The position numbers were made by a program, and so were the translations under genes. DNA of 64,000 bases from Bacillota bacterium (GTDB lineage: Bacteria > Bacillota > Clostridia > Tissierellales > Sedimentibacteraceae). Shown here in pieces: positions 33,582 through 42,040 of this stretch. Numbering within the stretch: position 1 is the stretch's first letter; the number at the start of each line of letters is the position of its first letter. The stretch covers positions 1 to 64,000 of the forward strand of contig JAEWJT010000020.1 of NCBI GenBank assembly GCA_023386345.1, in the 5' to 3' direction. The notes under the pieces are model-generated. The model made no database searches. It worked only from the letters and a program-made list of their open reading frames with translations, and had not been told where the DNA came from.

Positions 33582-35783
33582 ATGAATAATAGCTTAGAAC
33601 AAGAGTTGGAATACTTTAATAAAATAATGGAGTTTATACATCAGCAGCTTCAAATTCTATACAAGAAGCAGATAGAAATTAGGGGTGAAGTTAAAAAAGA
33701 AAGAGAGTATATGTGGGATGGTGGTAAAAGACATTCAATTAAGGACTTTGATGATATTATAGAATTGGGTCTGCATGACCAGAATGTAACTTTAATAGAA
33801 AACAAATATTTGCAGAATGAATCTGAAATAAATAAATTAGAAATACAGAAAAAATCTCCATATTTTGGAAGATTTGATTTTTTAGATAAATATACCTTAG
33901 AGCATAATACAATCTATCTTGGTGCTTACAGCCTCATGGATTCAGAACTAATAGTTGATTGGAGAGCTCCTATATGCTCTGCTTATTACGACTTAGATTT
34001 AGGAGATGGGTATTACGAAGTAAATTCTGAAAGGACAGAAATTAACGTAACATTGAAAAGGCAATATAAAATTATAGATGGAAAATTTGTATACATGTAT
34101 GATACAGATTCTTTAATGTATGATAATATATTGGGTGAAGTTTTGTCGAAAAAAACTAATAATAAGTTACGAGTGATTGTTAATAGTATTCAAAAAGAGC
34201 AAAACAAAGCCATTCGTAGCAGCAGCAAACATAATGTTTTAATTTATGGATTAGCCGGCAGTGGGAAAACAAGTGTCGGACTTCATAGACTTGCATATGT
34301 ATTATATTGTAATAGAGGCAAAATAAAGTCAGAGGATATAGTAATCTTATCAAATAACACTATTTTTAATTCATATATCTCAAATATTTTACCTGAGCTT
34401 GGCGAAAATCCTGCCACATATATGATTTTCTACGAATTATTAATTAGTCTTTTACCAAAGGGGATGGGTGTTGAGAGCTACTACGACCAATTAAAAGCAA
34501 TTGAAAACAACCCATTGTCAGAAAGAGTAAAACTTATAAAAATTAAATATTCTTATGATTTGATACAATTTTTTATAAAGTATTTTTCTTCATTTTCATT
34601 TATTATACCGGAGGTTAAATATAAGGAAGATATCATAGTATCTCCTATGGACATTGAAAATAAGCTGCAAAAAATGTATTTTTCTAATTTTAGAGCTAAA
34701 ATAGAAATAATTCATGAAATTATCAAGGTAAACGTTGAAGAATATTTTTTTAATTATAAAGATAAAATAATGGAAGATATAGTTAATGACAGTCTTGAGT
34801 ATATATCAATTGACGAAATTGAATTTTTGTATAAAAAAGCTAAATTTGAATATGCACACGGTGCTATAGAAAGATTTGGTTTTTTAAATAAAATAAATCA
34901 AGCTGAACAATTAACTGAAATTCTTAAATTATACTCAAAAGAAAGAAATTATAATTATGATTTGCAAATGAGTGTAGAAAAGGGATTTGCAAGAGGAAAA
35001 TTATTATACGAGGATTCCTTGCTATATTTGTTAGTATGTATTTTGATGGGTGAAGTCAAGACTTTTACTAATGTACTTCATGTGTTAATTGATGAGTCGC
35101 AGGATTTTAATTTACTACAAATGTATATAATTAAATCTCTTTTTCCGAAAAGTATTGTTACATTATTGGCTGATGTTTATCAAGCAGCTAATAATGTAAC
35201 AACAATACAAAGCTATGAAGATTTTAAATTGATATTTGGTAAGGATATGAAAGAAATATTGCTTCCGAACTGTTATCGTTCTTCAAGCGATATCAACGCA
35301 TTAGCATTTAATGTATTAAAAAAATATGATGCGGGGGTTGAGGGCAAATACTCATATTTTAATAGAGAATTTAAAAAACCAAAACTTATAATAACTGAAA
35401 ATATAATTGAAGTCACAATGAAAATTCTAAAAGAATTAAATGAATATAATTTGGTTGGAATAGTGGTCTCTGATGAGAAAGAAGCTACTAAACTAAAGAA
35501 AAGTATAGGAAATACAATAGATATTCAATTGCTTACTAAACCATCGGATGAGCTAAAAAGCAAGATAGTTATTATACCTTTATTATTATCAAAGGGACTA
35601 GAATTTGACGCTGTTTTATTGATTAATAGCTTTAAAAACAATGAAAATAGAAGTCACGCTTATCAAAGATTATATTTGGGATTTACTAGAGCATTACACG
35701 AGTTATTTATAATTGAAGAACAGCAGATATCAAGTGATTTTGAAGACTGTATGCAGTATATTGATAAAGTTGAAATTGAATAA
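33582..35783 (+). CDS. helD: HelD-family UvrD/Rep-like helicase (RNA polymerase recycling)
   Basis: A 733-aa superfamily 1 helicase. HelD of Bacillus binds RNA polymerase and frees it from DNA. The N terminus is a coiled-coil arm (LEYFNKIMEFIHQQLQILYKKQ), then the family phrases SPYFGRFDF and VDWRAPICSAYYDLD. Walker A is YGLAGSGKTSVGLHRLAY; Walker B is VLIDESQDFN. Motif VI is degenerate relative to UvrD (YLGFTRALHELFI). The start is the ATG at 33582; the frame continues upstream through the promoter, which is not coding. RBS AAGGTGGG. Confidence 0.85.
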   Translation: MNNSLEQELEYFNKIMEFIHQQLQILYKKQIEIRGEVKKEREYMWDGGKRHSIKDFDDIIELGLHDQNVTLIENKYLQNESEINKLEIQKKSPYFGRFDFLDKYTLEHNTIYLGAYSLMDSELIVDWRAPICSAYYDLDLGDGYYEVNSERTEINVTLKRQYKIIDGKFVYMYDTDSLMYDNILGEVLSKKTNNKLRVIVNSIQKEQNKAIRSSSKHNVLIYGLAGSGKTSVGLHRLAYVLYCNRGKIKSEDIVILSNNTIFNSYISNILPELGENPATYMIFYELLISLLPKGMGVESYYDQLKAIENNPLSERVKLIKIKYSYDLIQFFIKYFSSFSFIIPEVKYKEDIIVSPMDIENKLQKMYFSNFRAKIEIIHEIIKVNVEEYFFNYKDKIMEDIVNDSLEYISIDEIEFLYKKAKFEYAHGAIERFGFLNKINQAEQLTEILKLYSKERNYNYDLQMSVEKGFARGKLLYEDSLLYLLVCILMGEVKTFTNVLHVLIDESQDFNLLQMYIIKSLFPKSIVTLLADVYQAANNVTTIQSYEDFKLIFGKDMKEILLPNCYRSSSDINALAFNVLKKYDAGVEGKYSYFNREFKKPKLIITENIIEVTMKILKELNEYNLVGIVVSDEKEATKLKKSIGNTIDIQLLTKPSDELKSKIVIIPLLLSKGLEFDAVLLINSFKNNENRSHAYQRLYLGFTRALHELFIIEEQQISSDFEDCMQYIDKVEIE

Positions 35784-35984
35784 ATGAAGAATTAAAAATT
35801 TAATCTATAGAAAAATTTAAAGATACTTTATTACTGTAAAACTATTTAAATATAAATTTTTTAAAAAGTATTTTTAGATTGTTGTAAAAACAACAAATAA
35901 ATTTTTGAATTTGTGATATATTATTGTTATATTACACGGATATTAATTTATGCCACTAGCGATAGTGAAGAAATGGAGGATAAT

Positions 35985-36332
35985 ATGATAAAAAATCTAA
36001 TAAAAAATTTAGAACATGAAAAAGTTATACCATTAGTAGAACAGGTTCAAACACTATCAGGACAGGTAGTAAGCAAGACCTTAGCTCAAAACAAAGCTGT
36101 GAGTTTAACTCTATTTGCATTTGACAAAGGCGAAGAAATCAGCAGCCATGACTCAGATGGAGATGCCATGGTAACAGTACTAGAGGGAACAGCGAAAATC
36201 ACTGTTGACGGAAAAGATCACATAGTAAAAGCAGGAGAAACCTTAATAATGCCTGCAAAAAAACCTCACGCATTATTTGCACAGGAAGCTTTTAAAATGA
36301 TGTTGGTAGTTATATTTCCATCAAGTAAATAA
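35985..36332 (+). CDS. Small cupin-domain protein
   Basis: A 115-aa single-domain cupin. The two metal-binding motifs are visible: FDKGEEISSHDSDGDAMVTVLEG, shorter than usual at the first His, and AGETLIMPAKKPHALFA. Such proteins bind small molecules or metals; the substrate is unknown. The ATG at 35985 follows GGAGGA, and an upstream ATG at 35913 has no ribosome binding site. Confidence 0.85.
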   Translation: MIKNLIKNLEHEKVIPLVEQVQTLSGQVVSKTLAQNKAVSLTLFAFDKGEEISSHDSDGDAMVTVLEGTAKITVDGKDHIVKAGETLIMPAKKPHALFAQEAFKMMLVVIFPSSK

Positions 36333-36362
36333 GGCAAAGCATAGTTTAAAATATTAAAAAGC

Positions 36363-36411
36363 AAAGGATGATGTAAATACTCCATATATATGAGTGTTTG
36401 CATTATCCTTT
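36363..36411 (+). terminator. Terminator of the cupin gene
   Basis: A 19-bp stem with G-U pairs (AAGGATGATGTAAATACTC / GAGTGTTTGCATTATCCTT) followed by TTTTT. Confidence 0.9.
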
Positions 36412-36502
36412 TTTGTGAATTTGCGACAAAGTATGCTATGAGTTTAATTCCGTTGAGCAGAGCGAGCTTTGGAAAATTTTTTAAAGCTTCTTTTTTTTAC
36501 TT

Positions 36503-36870
36503 ACACAAGTAGTTAAAAATTTTTATAAAATTTATGAAAATAATTGTCCCCGAATTAAGGATTTTCTAGTTATTATATGTAGAAATATTTCACTAATATA
36601 TAATAAAAAGTTTACTTAAATAAAAGCGAAAATTCAATATAAGATATATCATACAATGAAGGGGTGATTACTATCAGTAAAGAAACTACAGAAGAAATTA
36701 TAAGAGAAATAGAGAAATTAGATACAATTTATAGTGATGTATTACTTTTAAAATATGTTTATGGTTTTAACCGTGAGGAAGTAGCAAAATATTTAGATAT
36801 AAATATTGAAACAGTAAAAAAAAGATTAGTACAGGCAATGTCTAAAATTAAAGAAAGCTTAGAAAAATAG
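36503..36870 (+). pseudogene. Decayed copy of the adjacent ECF sigma factor gene
   Basis: This stretch is homologous to the middle and 3' part of the gene at 37267-37815. The shared text includes aaaataattgtccccgaa, then aataaaagcgaaaattcaat, then ctatcagtaaagaaacta. It has lost region 2 (everything before about codon 55), carries stops in the frame and a deletion of about 30 nt before the region 4 part. The last 68 codons (36664-36870, GTG start) stay open and encode an isolated sigma region 4 (FNREEVAKYLDINIETVKKRL). A short similarity to the start of the anti-sigma gene follows (gaaatgaaaaatcat). Confidence 0.85.
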
Positions 36871-37103
36871 TGAGTGAAATGAAAAATCATTAAATATAAG
36901 CTTAAATTTATATCTAAAAGTACAATGCAAAATGCGTATATTAATTATTCCTCTTTCTGTTCTTAGCCGACATTTATATTAACTAAATTATAGTTTTAAT
37001 ATAGTAAAAAACGGACGATTAAGCAATTACCATATATCTTTGCATACCTACTTCATTATACTTGTAAATTGTTTGCAAATTTCAATTTGCTTTTATATAA
37101 TTA

Positions 37104-37164
37104 AAAAAATAAGAGATGATACAAATACTATACATTTTAGTATTTGTATCATCTCTTATTTTTT
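37104..37164. terminator. 27-bp perfect hairpin, bidirectional terminator
   Basis: The arms 37104-37130 and 37138-37164 pair perfectly around a 7-nt loop, with A and T runs at the ends. It isolates the ECF operon from upstream transcription. Its core (gatgatacaaatacta) resembles that of the cupin terminator (gatgatgtaaatactc). Confidence 0.9.
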
Positions 37165-37195
37165 ATTTACAAAATTTATGTAAATATAATTATCG

Positions 37196-37224
37196 TTGTA
37201 TATTTTAATTAACTTTGTTATAAT
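37196..37224 (+). promoter_or_regulatory. Sigma-A type promoter of the ECF sigma operon
   Basis: TTGTAT, 17 nt, TATAAT, located 42 nt before the sigma start codon. Confidence 0.8.
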
Positions 37225-37266
37225 ATTAACACCAAATACAAGTCACATGTAAAGGGGGAAAAAACT

Positions 37267-37815
37267 ATGATTTTTATGATGATAGAAAATGAAAATGATA
37301 GATTAAAGGCAGAGACACTGTATTATAAATATCGAAAATTATTAATGAATATAGCAAAAGAGATTTTGAACGATAATAATTTAGCTGAAGATGCTATACA
37401 TGAAACCTTTATAAGAGTAATTAAAAATTTACATAAAATTGATGAAAATAATTGTCCCCGAACTAAGAATTTCTTGGTTATTATATGTAGGAATGTTTCA
37501 TTAACTATGTATAATGAAAAAACCTATTTGAATAAAAGCGAAAATTCAATAGAAGATATGACATACGACGAAAGCTTAAACTATTCTTGCCCCGAAAACA
37601 TTACTATCAGCAAAGAAACTAGAGAAGAAATAGCGAAAGAGATAGAGAAGTTAGATACAATTTATAGTGATGTATTGCTTTTTAAATATGATTATGGATA
37701 TAGCCGTGAAGAAATAGCAGAAACTCTGGGTATAAATGTTGAAACAGTAAAAAAGAGATTAGTTAGAGCAATGATTAAAATTAAGAAAAGCTTAGAAAAA
37801 GAGGGAGCAATATGA
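37267..37815 (+). CDS. ECF-type RNA polymerase sigma factor
   Basis: A 182-aa two-domain sigma factor. Region 2: YYKYRKLLMNIAKEILNDNNLAEDAIHETFIRVIKNLHKI (in parts, as in ECF factors). Region 4: IYSDVLLFKYDYGYSREEIAETLGINVETVKKRLVRA. RBS AAAGGGGG lies 8 nt before the ATG. It overlaps the anti-sigma gene by 4 nt (ATGA). A decayed copy lies just upstream. Targets may include the genes downstream that carry the TTTTGTCCCC motif, but that is inference. Confidence 0.92.
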   Translation: MIFMMIENENDRLKAETLYYKYRKLLMNIAKEILNDNNLAEDAIHETFIRVIKNLHKIDENNCPRTKNFLVIICRNVSLTMYNEKTYLNKSENSIEDMTYDESLNYSCPENITISKETREEIAKEIEKLDTIYSDVLLFKYDYGYSREEIAETLGINVETVKKRLVRAMIKIKKSLEKEGAI

Positions 37816-38498
37816 AAAATGATGATAAAACACTAGATAAGATATTTGATTTACTTGTAGGTGAAGCTGCTGTTATTGCAAATGAGCGTATTGCAGAAAA
37901 AATTTTTTTCCCAGAAGAAAAGATTGAATTTTCTAAAGAACACGAAGCAAAAATGCAGAAGCTGTTTAAAATTGAAAGAAATAAAGCATTCTTTAAAAAC
38001 TTTCAAAAGCATTTTTTAAGAGCTGCTAGTATTTTACTTATATTTATTATCGTTTCTTCTATATCAGTATTTAGTGTAAGTGCGTGGCGAGTTAAGTTTT
38101 TAAACTTTGTATTTGATTCTAAAAAACCTAATACTGAATTTCAATTTGGAGATGCAAAAGGAAACGCATATTCAAATGATGAAATGACTTTTGAATATAT
38201 ACCTAGTGGATTTGAACTTGTGAAAAGCGTAGCTAATGAGTCTAATGTATATTTAAAATTTGAAAATAACGGTTCATACTTTTCGTTCTCTTTAAATAGT
38301 ATTGGAGGTAAAATTGGTATTGATACAGAGAATGGTAAAATAGAAGAATTGACCATAAATGGGTATGAAGCTGTTTATAGTGAAAATAAAAATATAAATG
38401 CTTTGATATGGAGTAATGGCGAGTTTGCATTTACTATAATAGGAAATATACCTAAAGAGGATATAATAAAAATAGCAGAAAAATTTAAAAAATATTAA
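37812..38498 (+). CDS. Membrane anti-sigma factor with DUF4367-like domain
   Basis: A 228-aa protein: an N-terminal cytoplasmic part (about 1-75), one TM segment (RAASILLIFIIVSSISVFSVSA) and an extracytoplasmic domain. That domain contains FEYIPSGFELVKS, SFSLNSIGG, LTINGYEAVYSENKNINALIWSNGEFAFTI in separate strands, which is the DUF4367 pattern. This arrangement is typical for transmembrane regulators of clostridial ECF sigma factors. Translationally coupled to the sigma gene. Confidence 0.85.
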   Translation: MKNDDKTLDKIFDLLVGEAAVIANERIAEKIFFPEEKIEFSKEHEAKMQKLFKIERNKAFFKNFQKHFLRAASILLIFIIVSSISVFSVSAWRVKFLNFVFDSKKPNTEFQFGDAKGNAYSNDEMTFEYIPSGFELVKSVANESNVYLKFENNGSYFSFSLNSIGGKIGIDTENGKIEELTINGYEAVYSENKNINALIWSNGEFAFTIIGNIPKEDIIKIAEKFKKY

Positions 38499-38509
38499 AA
38501 AAAAGAAAT

Positions 38510-38580
38510 TTAAAATATTTTGTCCCCGTTTCCTCTTAAATTAAGTTATATATATAAACTTAAATTTAGGAGGATTTTTT
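38510..38580 (+). promoter_or_regulatory. TTTTGTCCCC motif, copy 1, before the 38581 gene
   Basis: ATATTTTGTCCCCGTTT at 38514-38530 recurs almost unchanged at 39033 and 42053. Here it lies about 50 nt before the ribosome binding site AGGAGG, where a -35 element would be. It is a candidate promoter or operator for the local ECF sigma factor. Confidence 0.5.
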
Positions 38581-39018
38581 ATGAAAAAAACATTATTAGC
38601 TAAAATGATAATATGGATTCTTGTACTATCATTAAATTTATTATTTTCTACTTTTATTTTTGCCCAATCAAGTGAGACTAATGAGAATATTGTTATTAGA
38701 CCGCAAAATATTGCAATAACAGTACATAGCAATGACATCATTCTCGGAACATTTGGTAAGCTAACTTGTAAAGGACATACAGAGGTGTCATACGGGTATT
38801 TAGCAGGGATTACAATGGAACTTCAAGAATTCAAAAATAAGGAATGGACAACAATAAAAACTTGGTCTGAAACAGACGCAGATTATGTTGCGTTAAATAC
38901 AAGTTATTTTGTAGCAAAAGGAACATATCGCTTAAAATTAACACATAAAGCATATGATAGCAATATGAAACAGATTGAATCTTTTATAAAATATAGCAAG
39001 ACAATAATTTATGAATAA
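38581..39018 (+). CDS. Small secreted protein, possibly DUF6147-like
   Basis: A 145-aa protein with a signal peptide (MIIWILVLSLNLLFSTFIFA, cut near residue 28). The mature part looks beta-rich: VYGYLAGITMELQEF-like phrase (SYGYLAGITMELQEF), KEWTTIKTWSETD, FVAKGTYRLKLTHKAYDSN. It resembles small secreted Firmicute proteins I know as DUF6147, but I cannot confirm this. A decayed copy lies at 41742-42040. RBS AGGAGG upstream. Confidence 0.7.
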   Translation: MKKTLLAKMIIWILVLSLNLLFSTFIFAQSSETNENIVIRPQNIAITVHSNDIILGTFGKLTCKGHTEVSYGYLAGITMELQEFKNKEWTTIKTWSETDADYVALNTSYFVAKGTYRLKLTHKAYDSNMKQIESFIKYSKTIIYE

Positions 39019-39220
39019 AAAAATTTTAAAAATTTTGTCCCCATTTGTAAATTTTTAGGGTATATGTAAATAAATTTAGAAAGAGGTGATTCTGTTGGGA
39101 GTTTTAAAATTTTAATTACATATTTTATAACAGAGCATTGAAATTTCTACTAGAAAGTATCTTAGAAAAACTAAATAGAGAACTGGCTCAAAGTAGAGCC
39201 TAAATATTTGGAGGTTAGTT
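39019..39220 (+). promoter_or_regulatory. RNA leader shared with the 42335 gene, copy 1
   Basis: It begins with the TGTCCCC motif (39036-39042), then tttgtaaatttttaggg, a block aaataaatttagaaagaggtgatt, and ends with the hairpin GGCTC-aaagta-GAGCC (39185-39200) 9 nt before GGAGG. The same order recurs at 42041-42334, where the hairpin is GGCTA-aaag-TAGCC. The stem is kept although the bases and loop differ. Confidence 0.65.
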
Positions 39221-39223
39221 ATA
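39210..39223 (+). promoter_or_regulatory. Ribosome binding site followed by an ATA codon
   Basis: GGAGG at 39210-39214 is followed after 6 nt by ATA AAA AAA. The homologous gene at 42335 has GGAGG, 6 nt, then ATG. ATA therefore sits exactly where the start codon should be. Confidence 0.65.
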
Positions 39224-39760
39224 AAAAAATTTATAATAAAAAGTTTTAATCTAATGGTAACCTGTATTATTTTAACTTGTCTCTTTACAGCAACTGTATT
39301 TGCAGCACAGTACATTTACTATGATGGTGGATTAAAAGATGGTTGGGTAGAAGTAGAAGATAGATTAGATTATGATGTATTTCATTCGAGTATAGCTGAG
39401 TGGAACAATGCTAGTCCTTATATCAATATACAGCAGGTTCCAGGTTCTGGACATAGCTATATAATTTCCGGACAATGGCAGGATACATGGTATGGGATGT
39501 ACACTCCTCAAGAACGTGAATTTGTTTTTTGGGGACGTGCTGGAAAATTCAAAATTGAATTAAATAGAACCAATTTAGTTAGCGAATCAGATACATTTAG
39601 AAAAAGTGTATTAGTTCACGAACTAGGACATGCTTTTTGTCTGGATGATAACCCATCATCAGGAAATTCATCTGTTATGAATCATACTCGAGATAGGAAT
39701 TTTCTAACTTGGCCAACAAGAGATGATATTGCTGGTGTGAAAAGTGCATATACTAAATAA
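39221..39760 (+). CDS. Secreted matrixin-like zinc metalloprotease
   Basis: Zinc endopeptidase, probably exported. From the ATA at 39221 the protein begins IKKFIIKSFNLM with a full signal peptide (VTCIILTCLFTATVFA); from the first ATG (39254) the basic n-region is missing and there is no ribosome binding site. The zinc site is VLVHELGHAFCLDDN and a Met-turn follows in SSVMNHTRD. The WNNASPYINI phrase is typical of matrixin-type folds. About 150 mature residues, a minimal catalytic domain with no pro-domain. Either ATA is used as start, the gene is translated poorly from 39254, or it lost its start codon. Confidence 0.75.
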   Translation: MKKFIIKSFNLMVTCIILTCLFTATVFAAQYIYYDGGLKDGWVEVEDRLDYDVFHSSIAEWNNASPYINIQQVPGSGHSYIISGQWQDTWYGMYTPQEREFVFWGRAGKFKIELNRTNLVSESDTFRKSVLVHELGHAFCLDDNPSSGNSSVMNHTRDRNFLTWPTRDDIAGVKSAYTK

Positions 39761-39775
39761 TTGGAGGTATTATTT

Positions 39776-40378
39776 ATGTCAAAAACAAAGAAAAAAGTTA
39801 TAGTTGCTTCTGCTCTAATTGTAGTTTCTCTTATACTGACTGCGATTATTGTTATGAATATTTTTCCGAAACCTATGTTTCGAGGCGATTACCCTTATTA
39901 TCCAGATGTTAAAAGCATAACAGATGCAGCGGATGTTATCATTGTCGGTGAAATTGTTGAAGCCAAAAATGTTCAGTACATTATGGTGGATGAAACTTTA
40001 AATAAAACTGACAAGGAAAAAACTCCTTATACTCTTTCAAAAATTAAAATTATAGAGGTGCTTAAAGGTAATGTAAATGTTGGGGATGTGATTACCATTA
40101 AACAGTTAGGTGATTATAAATCAAAACCAGAAGAAACATTATATAAGATGAATGGATATCTATCTAAAAATACTATGCAATTGATGTTTCTATGTCAATA
40201 TGATTCTTCACCATATTCGTCTGTTAATCCTGAACAGGGAATTATACAAATAAAAGATGACCAAACACTTTATTCAGCTAATGAGTATTCGTTGTTTGGG
40301 TATAATGATGGTTTGTCAAAAAAGGTAGATACTCTTAATTCAGCTATTGAGTCGATTAAAAATTGCATTAATAATTGA
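39776..40378 (+). CDS. Membrane-anchored or secreted protein of unknown function
   Basis: A 200-aa protein with an N-terminal TM/signal (VIVASALIVVSLILTAIIVM) and an extracytoplasmic domain with ITDAADVIIVGEIVEAKNV, then IKIIEVLKGNVNVGDVITIKQLG. The pattern resembles small beta-barrel domains found in cardiolipin- or thrombospondin-type secreted proteins, but I name no family. The ATG at 39776 follows GGAGG; a TTG at 39761 overlaps that site. It follows the metalloprotease after 15 nt and is probably co-transcribed, so it could be an immunity, substrate or chaperone partner. Confidence 0.7.
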   Translation: MSKTKKKVIVASALIVVSLILTAIIVMNIFPKPMFRGDYPYYPDVKSITDAADVIIVGEIVEAKNVQYIMVDETLNKTDKEKTPYTLSKIKIIEVLKGNVNVGDVITIKQLGDYKSKPEETLYKMNGYLSKNTMQLMFLCQYDSSPYSSVNPEQGIIQIKDDQTLYSANEYSLFGYNDGLSKKVDTLNSAIESIKNCINN

Positions 40379-40394
40379 CGCATATATCTTCACT

Positions 40395-40434
40395 AAAGCA
40401 GTCAAGCATATATTCAGGCTTGACTGCTTTTATA
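40395..40434 (+). terminator. Terminator of the metalloprotease operon
   Basis: AAAGCAGTCAAGC and GCTTGACTGCTTT form a perfect 13-bp stem with a 10-nt loop, followed by tatag. From here to 40663 no gene is seen. Confidence 0.8.
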
Positions 40435-40663
40435 GTAATAGACTGACAGCTAATATTATTACTATTTCATTATCATATAAAAGAATAACAGTCACAAGCT
40501 TTATTGGCTTATGTTTAGAGACTTTGTAAAGTTAAAGTTTTGTAAAAAAACAATATTTTAAAGCAAGTTTATGATATCTTTAAGTTGTAACACTAGAAAT
40601 GATAAAATCACTAAGAGAGTTATATAATAAATAGTATATCATAATTTTATGTGAGGATAGTGT

Positions 40664-41041
40664 ATGGAAAAATTTATGATGTTTTTCGCAGGAATAGTAT
40701 TAGTACTCATTATTTTAGTCTTTATATTTTCGTTTGTTGCTAAGGATGAACCAAAACCTTATGTTATAGAAAAATGGGTATATATACCCATGGTATATGT
40801 TAATAATATTTTATATTGCGATAGGGGAAGTGTTATTTATTCAATACCAAATGGATGGAAATATTATGGAAGTATAGTTAAATAAATGCCTCAAACTCAA
40901 CGAGTAGTAAAATAAGAATTATGTTCTAATGCTATTGAAGTAGGATCAAGAATTTTCTTAAACAAAAAAGATTTACACAAAATATATGTTGAAATTACTT
41001 TAAATAGGAAAATAATATGTCTTAAATATAAAAATAATTAG
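40664..41041 (+). pseudogene. Broken copy of the 43568 small membrane protein gene
   Basis: The first 73 codons are open: one TM segment (FAGIVLVLIILVFIFSFVA), then YVNNILYCDRGSVIYSIPNGWKYYG, matching YVNNCLYIGRGEVLYSVPDGWEYYG of the intact protein. A stop at 40885 is followed, with frame disruption, by the rest of the homologous sequence (ELCSNAIEVGSRIFLNKKDLHKIYVEI) to a stop at 41041. It is either truncated and still made as 73 aa, or dead. Confidence 0.8.
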
Positions 41042-41400
41042 TTAAGATTTTATATAAAATTATGACATAAATATAGTAAAAAATTATATTTTTTAAGACC
41101 TGAAAAATACGAAAAATGTTTAACTCAAGGTGGCACAGAGCCTCAACTACAAACAGTCTATATATTTGCTATTTTAATACTAACAGATATTTTTGATTAT
41201 GACTTGTAGTATAAAAAAGGTACATTAAGATTAATAAAATAAAGCGATATTAGGTGAAACGTCCCATAATATCGCTATTTTTATTATCTATTTCAAACAA
41301 GCAAACCCATATTCCAAGTCTGCAATTATATCATCAACATTTTCAAGACCTACTGATAATCTTACTAAGCACTCTGAAATTTCCTGTTCTGCAAGCTCCT
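40914..41400. repeat. 487-bp direct duplication, copy 1
   Basis: Closely similar along its whole length to 44087-44571. It runs from the tail of the small membrane protein gene, through an intergenic piece and the terminator hairpin (41243-41276), into the 3' end of the methionine gamma-lyase gene. Confidence 0.93.
41288..41400 (-). pseudogene. 3' fragment of the methionine gamma-lyase gene
   Basis: About 37 codons corresponding to the C terminus of the enzyme at 44459-45655, read on the minus strand. The stop is TAG rather than TAA, and several substitutions are present. The fragment breaks at 41400 and joins sensor-kinase sequence. Confidence 0.9.
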
Positions 41401-41408
41401 ATAGAATA

Positions 41409-41561
41409 TTGACTATAAAAAATAATAAGAATGATTATGGATTAAATTTAATAAACATAGAAAATATTATTAATAAATATAATGGTTATTTAGATATGGA
41501 ATATAGCCGCAATATATTTTCAGTTGGATTACTATATATTGATGAAAATAGTAAAAATTAA
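41409..41561 (+). pseudogene. C-terminal fragment of a GHKL sensor kinase
   Basis: Fifty codons reading LTIKNNKNDYGLNL, then NIENIINKYNGYLDMEY, then NIFSVGLLYID. This matches the end of AgrC/VirS-type GHKL histidine kinases (GLxNIxxIVxKYNG). Nothing upstream of the junction at 41400 belongs to it, so it is a relic of a lost peptide-sensing system. From 41562 to 41741 I see no gene. Confidence 0.75.
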
Positions 41562-41741
41562 TTTAAGTACGCTTTAAAATCTTAAAAAATCAGTAAATAC
41601 GCCATACTTTATAATAAAAACTTTATGTAACAAATTCAAAAAAATAAATTTATAATAAAAAAACAATTAATTTCGAATAAATATATACTAATTTCGCCAT
41701 ACTTCGGCACAAAAAATATTTATGGTATAATAACATTAACA

Positions 41742-42040
41742 ATGAAAGACACAAATTATATAGCTCTTGGAATCTTTAGTAAATTAACTTGTGAAATAAA
41801 TATATATGTTTTTTACTGATATTCAGCAGGAATTGCAATGGAATTCCAAGGATACAAAAACAAAGGATGGACAACAATAAAACTTAGTCTGAAAAGGACG
41901 CAGATTGTGTTGTGTTGAATACAAGCTATTTTGTAATAAAAGGAACATATTGCTTAAAATTAATACATAAGGTATATGATAGCAATATGAAACAGGTTGA
42001 ATCTTTTATAAAGTATAGAAAAATAATATTTTATGAATAA
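41742..42040 (+). pseudogene. Decayed copy of the 38581 secreted-protein gene
   Basis: The sequence matches the mature part of the 38581 gene (GIxMExQxxKNKxWTTIK, then YVxxKGTYxLKLxHKxYDSNMKQxESFIKY) but has frameshifts, an internal stop and no signal peptide. It ends at the equivalent stop codon and is followed by the same leader as in copy 1. Confidence 0.85.

Larger units (their letters stand above)
36871..37266. other. Intergenic stretch with terminator and sigma-A promoter
   Basis: No gene is seen. It ends with the long hairpin at 37104-37164 and the promoter at 37196-37224 that serves the ECF sigma gene. Confidence 0.7.

Noticed and set aside
37450..37470. TGTCCCCG inside the ECF sigma gene as a further motif copy
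   Set aside because: It falls in the coding frame (Asn-Cys-Pro-Arg) and lacks the flanking ATTTT/GTTT context; its twin in the pseudogene is explained by homology.
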